From NCBI GenBank assembly GCA_022410635.1, contig JAJVDF010000500.1, forward strand, positions 393,501 to 457,500: DNA of 64,000 bases. Reading direction: 5' to 3'. The notes under the pieces are model-generated. The model had not been told where the DNA came from. It ran no database searches and worked only from the letters and a program-made list of their open reading frames with translations. The position numbers were made by a program, and so were the translations under genes. Shown piece after piece: positions 57,836 through 64,000 of the stretch (within the stretch, counting starts at the first letter, position 1; each line of letters starts with the position of its first letter). This stretch comes from Tretioscincus oriximinensis (taxonomy: Eukaryota > Chordata > Lepidosauria > Squamata > Gymnophthalmidae).

Positions 57836-58115
57836 GCTATGGCAGGCTCTGAATATACATCCACTGGTATGCAGGTGATTAAATCCCTATTTAATTGAGG
57901 TCTTTCAACTGAGAAATCCATTCTCAAAGCCCTGTGTTGGCCAGGGAAAGGGGTGAGCATCCTCTACTGGCCTCAGCTCTAGCCAACACAGCTATTTGCA
58001 GTCTACATTTCAAGTAGACTCATGAGTACTGGTGGGAAGACAGAATAGATGTAAGACTTTAGATGTGAGTCCCTTCGGGTGAGAAGGGCAGGGTTTAAAA
58101 AACAACTATTATTAC
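57836..58115 (+). repeat. tRNA-derived SINE, sense
   Basis: Reads tcaactgagaaatccattct, aaagccctgtgttggccagg, gtgagcatcctctactggcc and agtccct.tcgggtgagaagg, ending in a aaaacaactattattac tail. Same family as 3470-3700. Confidence 0.65.
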
Positions 58116-59400
58116 TCCTCTCCTTCTTCCAAATAAATCCTACTGCAAAAAGGCCTCAGAGTCAGCTTCTGCATTTACCTGGGCATTTCAGGGTTGTTAT
58201 TTTAATATAAAAACAGATAAAATAGGGATAAAATAGGGGAAAAGACAATCTTAAGTCTGGGCTTCCCTTAAATCTCACCAGTAGTGTACTCGATCTGTGG
58301 CCGGATCTGCCTGTCCCATATTGGTGTCATCATCTATCCTGCATCAGATGTGGACAACCCTTCCCAAGAAGCTCATGAAGTCAAGTCTTGATGATGATGC
58401 TAAAGTAGGAATTTCCCAGAGTGGATAGAATGGGTTTTGGGACCAAAGGAATCCCCGAGATAGATTTTTATGTGTTACACCATCACCAATGTTTGGTCTG
58501 ATAGACTTGGGTTTTTAATTTATCCGAGTGTCATATTTCATGAAAGCTTTTGTTTTTTTAATGGTTTTTGAAGTGTTTATGCTCAGGGCTATCGCAAAAT
58601 ATATGCAGAAACGTGAAAAAGCAACACGTTTTTCCTTTCATTGTTAATTTTTCTGCAAACAAAACAAAATAGCCTTCTAATAACTATTATTTTCCTCCAG
58701 CTTGGCAACATCAAATATTTTTTGGAAAAAAAAAACCCAACAAATGTAGAACTTTGAAGTTAATTTGGAGAGCATTCATCAGGAACCCTTTATATAACGG
58801 AACAGTATTTCTTGTTGGCCTCTGCTAAAGACAAATAACTAATGTGTTCGGCATTGACCGAATCCCATGTCCGTCTTTTGAAGGACAGAACCAAAGTGCT
58901 GCGTGAAGGTCATACTATTGATTTCATAATAGTAGAATCCAAGGGCTTAGACACTGTGATAAAACCTCAAGCAATTTGGTTTTGAGAAAGTTTGTTTTTG
59001 TCTGCAAATTTTGGAATTGTCACCTCTTGGTTTCCCTTTTTGCCAGGAATTTGGTCTTCGCCCCTCTGGCCATCATTCTAAGTGACATTCTAATCTAACA
59101 TCTTCAGCTGTCAGATTTCTCTGGAAACTAACAATGTGTAGATGGGATGTCTTCTGCAAATACCAACCTGCTTTGAATAATGGGATTCAGGTTGTAGGTC
59201 CTGGAATGTGATGGCCCTTTGTCTCCAGAAATTATACAACTATATAAAAGGGAATTTTTGCCTTAAAGTCCTTGCATTTCAGCTGATACATATGAATTGT
59301 ATTTATGTTGTTCACTATCTTAGACCATAGTTATACCTTACCTTTAAACCTTTCCCAGTTTATCTTCAGTTCCCTAAAATGGGATTTACTCCAGGCAAAA
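58116..59400. other. Repeat-poor intergenic block (1.3 kb)
   Basis: I recognise no repeat copy and no long reading frame here, in contrast to the rest of the intergenic region. It could hold conserved non-coding elements. This cannot be decided without alignment to other species. Confidence 0.4.
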
Positions 59401-59404
59401 TAAG

Positions 59405-59900
59405 AACTAGAGATTTATTTATTTACTTTTCTGTACTGAAGGTCTCTGAATGGTTAACAATAAAACCAAATTAACATATTAAATAGTCATGTTGGTCTTA
59501 GTAGAAAGTCCAGCTAGGGGGCTTCTAGTACTTGGGAGACTAACAGGAGAAAGGCAGGTGGCATGAGCTTTCATACACATGATGAAGTAGATGTGTCTAC
59601 GATTGCTGATACCACCTACCTACTAGAATACCTACTATTCTCCAGTTTTTTCAGGCAAATGTCAGGTTAAAGTAGTGCATCTTCACGCGTCTTCTGAATG
59701 CATAGAGAGATGGCAATTGACGCACGTGCAAGGGGAAGGCCATTCAACAGTTTGAGGTAGGACTGCCATGGAAAATGCCCCATCCCACCGTCTTTGCCAC
59801 TGAGAGAGGTGGTAGACACAGGAGGGTCTCCTCTGCAGATCTCAAGGCATAGGGAGAATGATAGTTCTTTGCTCTCTTTAGCCTAAGAAATGAAGTGAAG
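59405..59900 (-). repeat. AAATA-tail retroposon split by a Penelope-like copy
   Basis: The tail part (59405-59480: atttatttatttacttttct, ggtctctgaatggttaacaa) is interrupted by the fold-back repeat. The body resumes at about 59650 (gcatcttcacgcgtcttctg, ggggaaggccattcaacagt, cctctgcagatctcaaggca). Confidence 0.55.
59483..59650. repeat. Penelope-like fold-back repeat
   Basis: Reads agtcatgttggtcttagtag, aaagtccagctag, gggagactaacaggagaaag and gtggcatgagctttcataca, then the inverted half tgatgaagtagatgtgtcta with cgattgctgataccacctac. The ribozyme-like core has gatt instead of gaaa, so it is damaged. Confidence 0.6.
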
Positions 59901-59936
59901 AAGGTTTAAAGGTTTAAGGGATGACCAGGGTTGTAG

Positions 59937-60117
59937 ATTCAGAGTAGGCTGACCAGAGTGACCCCTTTTTTGGGGGTGTGTGAAAACCTGGTTTTGGGGT
60001 GCCTCCAGTTTTTTGAAAAATGTTTTGTTTTTTTTTCCTCAGAAAAAAATGGGAGGCACCCCCAAAATGGGTTTTCAACCCCCCCAAAAGGGGTCATTTG
60101 GTCAGCCTAATTCAGAG
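59937..60117. mobile_element. Palindromic hAT MITE, 165 bp, perfect 8-bp target duplication
   Basis: Element 59945-60109 is flanked by attcagag on both sides (59937-59944, 60110-60117). The ends are TAGGCTGACCAGAGTGACCC / GGGGTCATTTGGTCAGCCTA. The inversion continues inwards (ccccttttttgggggtgtgt opposite aacccccccaaaaggggt; gaaaacctggttttggggtg opposite caccccc..gggttttc). Most of the element can therefore fold back on itself. Confidence 0.9.
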
Positions 60118-60429
60118 AAGAATTATTTTCCCATGATAAAATTATTACTTTTGCTACCGATAGTTCATTAGTTGTTTTTATATTATCTGTGCCTCTTTAT
60201 ATAAAAAACAAATCTTGTTCAGGTGTCAGTGTGAATTGAATCTGAAGGATGACTATAATCACTTTATCATAGTTCAAAAAGCTTTAGTTGCTGGGGCACT
60301 CCCCATACGAAACAGCCAAATACTCTTTTGATAACAGTGAGATCTGTGCAGTGAGCTCCAAAATTGTACAAATTTCAGTATCTGAAATATAGCAGCCCAT
60401 CCAACTCTTAACTACTGAGAATTCTGTAA

Positions 60430-60620
60430 GCAGCAGCAGCAGAAGAAGAACTGGGTTCTTATACCCAACTTTTCTCACCTTTCAAAGGGACTCAAAGTGG
60501 CTTATAAGGGTATTTTGCCTGAAGGCTTACATTCTATCTTCCCCACCAGGCTGTGTTGGTTCTCATTTATCTACTTGCAGTCAGTTGCAATTTTTTGCAA
60601 TTCTTGCTTTTGAATAGCAA
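60430..60620 (-). repeat. tRNA-derived SINE, antisense, lacking head
   Basis: Has an agcagcagcagaagaagaac tail, ttcttatacccaacttttct, tcaaagtggcttataagggt and gcaattttttgcaattcttg. It stops before the tRNA-like head. Confidence 0.65.
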
Positions 60621-61020
60621 GCAATTAGACAGGTACATTTGCACTTTGTGCTTGTCATATGCACAGGTGGCCTGCCCCATTCTTAAATCATGCTAACAGC
60701 ATAAACAGCAGTTCACGTGATATTTGGCAGCTGGAACAATATGGGCTGATATGTGAAGAACAGTCTTCTGGTCCAAACAGATACAAACCATGCTCTCTAT
60801 TGAAACAATTAGGAAACTTCTTCTCCAATCACAGCAAAGAGAAGCAGTTTGGTATGAAGATCAGAACCCCAATGCTCAAATAAGTATCAAATAGAAATAC
60901 TCCTTTGCTTCCACTCTTGTTGCCTAAAGTATGAAGATGGTTTTCCATTTCTACAACAAACTCTTCTAAATGTCTAAAAAGTAGATGTTAGATGCAACAC
61001 AGAGGACAGATGGTCCCATA
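60621..61020. other. Intergenic, nothing recognised
   Basis: AT-rich sequence with one 74-codon plus-strand frame (60659-60883) of no recognisable kind. No repeat copy seen. Confidence 0.4.
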
Positions 61021-61199
61021 ATCTAGGGCAGCGATGTCAAACTGATGTCCCTCTAAAAGATGTTCCTGAACCATAACTGCCAACATTCCAATCCACTCCC
61101 AGCAAGCACTGTGCCCACTCTGCTAAACCAAATGAAATGTTGAGAGTTGTGATTCAGGAAAATTTGAAAGGCCACCAGTTTGACATCTCTGATCTAGCA
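61021..61199. mobile_element. hAT MITE, 163 bp
   Basis: Element 61029-61191 has inverted ends CAGCGATGTCAAACTGATG / CACCAGTTTGACATCTCTG. Its flanks, atctaggg and atctagca, agree at the first six of eight positions. The inside has the usual non-coding filler (cataactgccaacattcc / tgttgagagttgtgattcag). A third distinct hAT terminus type besides TAGGG and TAGGCTG. Confidence 0.75.
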
Positions 61200-61439
61200 G
61201 CTGACCACTGAAAAGATCCCGGGTATGTAACTCAAATCATAGTAAAAGTAAATACTGGGGCAGTGAAGGAATTCTAATTTCAGCAGTTACAAAAACTCAG
61301 AAATAACACACCCAATTATTGTGTAGCTACTGTGCTGGCATTCTACATTCATAATAATTCATGTTGTTACCTGAATACAATATTCCGCTGAGAAATGAAA
61401 TGTAAATGAGAAGAAATAAAGAAGGGAAACTGAAGTCCA

Positions 61440-61500
61440 TGTAACCATAGAAATGAGTTTTATTTCATAAAAAGTTTATAAAATGCATATTGTACAAAAA
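61440..61500 (-). terminator. Possible 3' end of a minus-strand transcript
   Basis: The minus strand reads tttttgtacaatatgcattt, tataaactttttatgaaata and aaactcatttc, i.e. a canonical AATAAA (about 61450-61456) in an AT-rich setting. The sequence to its right (61500-61935) is repeat-free. By mammalian synteny the neighbour here is GDNF in this orientation, so this could be its 3'UTR end. No coding exon was found, so this stays a hypothesis. Confidence 0.25.
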
Positions 61501-61960
61501 TAAAGTCTGTAGAGAACTTTGGTTGGTTAACACAAATGTTTGAGACATCAATTGTAGGTGAAATAAAAATGCCCAAGGAAAGATTTCCTGGTTTCAACTT
61601 TTTCCCATGGGGGTTGGAAAAATCACAAACTTTACCTTTTGTGTATGTGTGTGTCGTAGTTTCTAACTGTCAAGAAAAAGCAGAGAATCAGCTACCAACC
61701 ATTAACAAAGGCTCACAGCAAAGGCTAAATCAACTTCGGTTAAAGGTGCTGAAAGAAGCAGTATTAATGTTCATGCTTTACATTGTTGGGACTGTGCTAA
61801 GTGATAAATGCACACACAGTCAGAGGACTAAATATACTTGCAAAGCTTGCTTGAGGGACAACTATTACTCTTCTGCACACATGAGCATGCATTGTGAATT
61901 AGTCTGGTTTGCAATTTTGGGTGTCAACTGAGCAAAGAATCTCATTCATGTGAAGTAATT
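61501..61960. other. Repeat-free stretch with a 131-codon open frame
   Basis: The plus strand is open from 61536 to 61931. I do not recognise the product; it has no domain, no Kozak-like start, and no splice context. It could equally be 3'UTR of a minus-strand gene (see the preceding entry) or a conserved non-coding block. Confidence 0.3.
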
Positions 61961-61964
61961 ATTC

Positions 61965-62468
61965 CTCTATACAATACTTTGGTCAGACCACACTTGGAAT
62001 ACAGTGTTTTAATTCTGGGCACCCCAGTTTAAGGGACATTGATAAACTGGAGCAGGTTCAAAGAAGAGTTAAAGGATGGTGAATGGAAACCATGTCCTGT
62101 AATGATCTGGGGATGTTTAGTCTGCGAAAAAGGAAACTGAGAGGAGACCTGATAGAGGTCTACAACTATCTGAAGGGCTGCCATAGCAGAGGGATCAACT
62201 TTATTCTCATTCGCATATGGAAGGATTCAAAACAATGGGATGAAACTGCAAGGAAGCAGATTTGGATTAGATTTCAGAAAAAAAGTTTCTGACAATAAGG
62301 GTGATAAACCAGTAGAACAGGTTGCCATAGGAGGTGGTGAGTTCTCCTTCACTGGAAATGTTCAAACAGAGGCTGAGCAGCCATATGGTTTAGTGAATCC
62401 TGCATTGAGCAGGAGGTTGGACCTCATGAGTCTGAAGGTCTCTTCCAACTCTATGATTCTGTGAGGCT
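61965..62468 (+). repeat. CR1 LINE 3' end, sense
   Basis: Reads tttggtcagaccacacttgg, aatacagtgttttaattctg, gagcaggttcaaagaagagt and ctgagaggagacctgataga, then agtagaacaggttgccatag. It ends with the CR1 terminal phrase tcttccaactctatgattct. A long, decayed copy. Confidence 0.85.
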
Positions 62469-62569
62469 CTGTTCATATTTAATACTGTTTAAAACGAAAC
62501 AGCTATTAATCTGCATTAATACTGCACCTAATTAGTGAAAAGGATGACATTACATGGCCAATAAAATTA

Positions 62570-62895
62570 TTATTATTTACTTATATTCTACCCTATTAAT
62601 TAATTTTTCACCCTATACCCAAAGGCCTCAGGGAGGATCACAATAAAAAAGTAAAACAGATTAAAATAAAACAATGCCTTCAAAGAGAGAATTTTTGGCT
62701 CAGCCAAAGGAAGATCATCAGATGCCTGAATGTGTACAGTGTGGGTGCCTGATGCACCTCAAGATGTGAGAGAACTCCACAACCACAGAGAAGGCCCTCC
62801 CACAAGTCCACACCCTTGGAGGAGTGGAGGAGGTAGGACTTTCAAGAGAACCTCATGAGAAGATCTTAGGGTGTGGGCTGGTACATATGGGACGA
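62570..62895 (-). repeat. AAATA-tail retroposon, antisense
   Basis: Reads ttcaccctatacccaaaggc, ctcagggaggatcacaataa, tcagccaaaggaagatcatc and gtgcctgatgcacctcaaga. Body and tail both present. Confidence 0.65.
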
Positions 62896-64000
62896 AGTCT
62901 TTCTTCAAAAAAAGGCAAGTGTCATAAACAAATGCAAAATTCTACTTGTTTACTCCTGTTGAAAGTGGACTGAACATTCCCAGCAAGGCTCACGGTGCAA
63001 ACCAAGAGATTTCTGTTCTCCAAATAAACTCTGTGTATGGACTTGAGAGAAATTTGACTGCCTCCAGTTTGAGAGAAAAACGCAAAATCTTGTTTAGATT
63101 CTACAATTGCTTCTTGTCCTCCTTGCTAGAACAGCAGGCCAAAACTATGTCTGGCAGTTGCCTCTACAATGGCATTCTGATGGCACAAAATACCCAGAAG
63201 TGTATTTTGGAACTGTGACAACCCTACTGTGGACACTTTCATCCTGCTTTCACCCCCTTGCTTTCTTAATGCACATTTACAACAAGATGAATCTTGGGAA
63301 TGAGTGCCCAGGCATAGTAAGATAATGTAGATTGTTATTTTGGGACAGTCCAGGTCACTTTTTTCTGAAATAGCGTTATTTTGGAATTCTACCAAAATAT
63401 TACAGATATGTGTGGCAAACCTAACATAGTTCTGGGATTATCCTGCATTTTGGGCTCTGGGTGCAGCCTTAGTTATTTTAGCTCAACAAACCAGATCAGA
63501 CAGCTGGTCACATAGTCTAACATTCAGTTATGTTATCTGATAACAGTCTCCATATGATCTGCCTATCTTTATCATCACTGTATCATTGTCCCCTCAGCTT
63601 CAGAGCCCTTTTGATGGAGGCAAAAATCAGCCAAGTAACACCCCAAATTCTTCCTACTGAAAACAGTGAGATGTTAATAGGAAGTGCAATGGTGTGAGGC
63701 AAGAATGACTGGAAATTTGCATTCAGTAAGCAAGGAAAGATCCTAAGACTTAAGCCTAAACTGTGTTACATGTTTTTTTTCCTTGCTAAACTTGGGGTTA
63801 CTGAAAGAAATGGGATCTGAAAGAAGTTAAATGATTTAATTAAAAACAATATTGATCTAAATATGCTTTAAATCCAATCAACAAATTGCAGCCTTATCCA
63901 CAGAATACCCTATTCTGCTAATCTTCAACCAGTTTGCTCCCAAGTTTAGAAGGAAAAAAACAGGCATGAATTAGGTACTTTAATTGACAAACAAGAGGTC
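62896..64000. other. Intergenic end of window
   Basis: AT-rich, unique-looking sequence with overlapping short frames at 62946-63395 on both strands and no recognisable product. I looked on the minus strand for a GDNF-like cysteine-knot exon ending and did not see one. Confidence 0.45.

Noticed and set aside
61536..61931. 131-codon plus-strand frame as a novel gene
   Set aside because: No recognisable domain, weak start context and no splice signals. The region can also be read as 3'UTR of a minus-strand gene. Listed only as an unexplained stretch.
61000..64000. GDNF coding exon
   Set aside because: Looked for on the minus strand because of mammalian gene order; no cysteine-knot exon or matching stop region was seen.

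Overview
This window is nuclear genomic DNA from a reptile, most likely a squamate (lizard or snake). It is AT-rich, has split genes with GT..AG introns, and is packed with old retroposons of kinds typical of reptile genomes: CR1-like LINE 3' ends, L1 fragments, tRNA-derived SINEs, Penelope-like repeats and several hAT MITE families. Scattered single N characters point to a draft assembly. No bacterial, organellar or CRISPR-like features are present.

The only protein-coding gene I can support is the 3' half of WDR70 (WD-repeat protein 70), on the + strand. Eight exons (3045-3144, 9717-9801, 12118-12256, 35325-35425, 37010-37089, 39656-39772, 40947-41109, 49694-49781) join in a continuous frame. 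Together they make 873 coding bases: 290 codons plus a TAA stop. They encode the last WD40 repeats and the basic C-terminal tail. All seven introns within the window are GT..AG. A pair of overlapping AATAAA signals sits about 200 bases after the stop. The 5' half of the gene lies to the left of the window.

Layout: 1-3044 is intron with little recognisable content. 3145-9716, 9802-12117 and 12257-35324 are introns filled with CR1-like, SINE and hAT copies, including a solo LTR inserted into a CR1 copy. 35426-41109 holds four closely spaced exons. One of the introns there (39773-40946) is mostly a single L1 insertion with a perfect 17-base target-site duplication. 41110-49693 is the last intron, with microsatellites, a minisatellite and a probable assembly duplication around an N.

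Downstream of WDR70 (50001-64000) there is no certain gene. It starts with a near-perfect 170-base palindrome of a Penelope-like repeat that has hammerhead-ribozyme-like cores on both strands. It continues with an L1 ORF2 3' end carrying a CR1 insertion, several hAT MITEs with 8-base target duplications, a repeat-poor block (58116-59400), and a possible 3' end of a minus-strand transcript near 61440-61500. In mammals the next gene in this direction is GDNF, transcribed towards WDR70, so that last signal is worth testing as its 3'UTR. I could not find a GDNF coding exon in the window.
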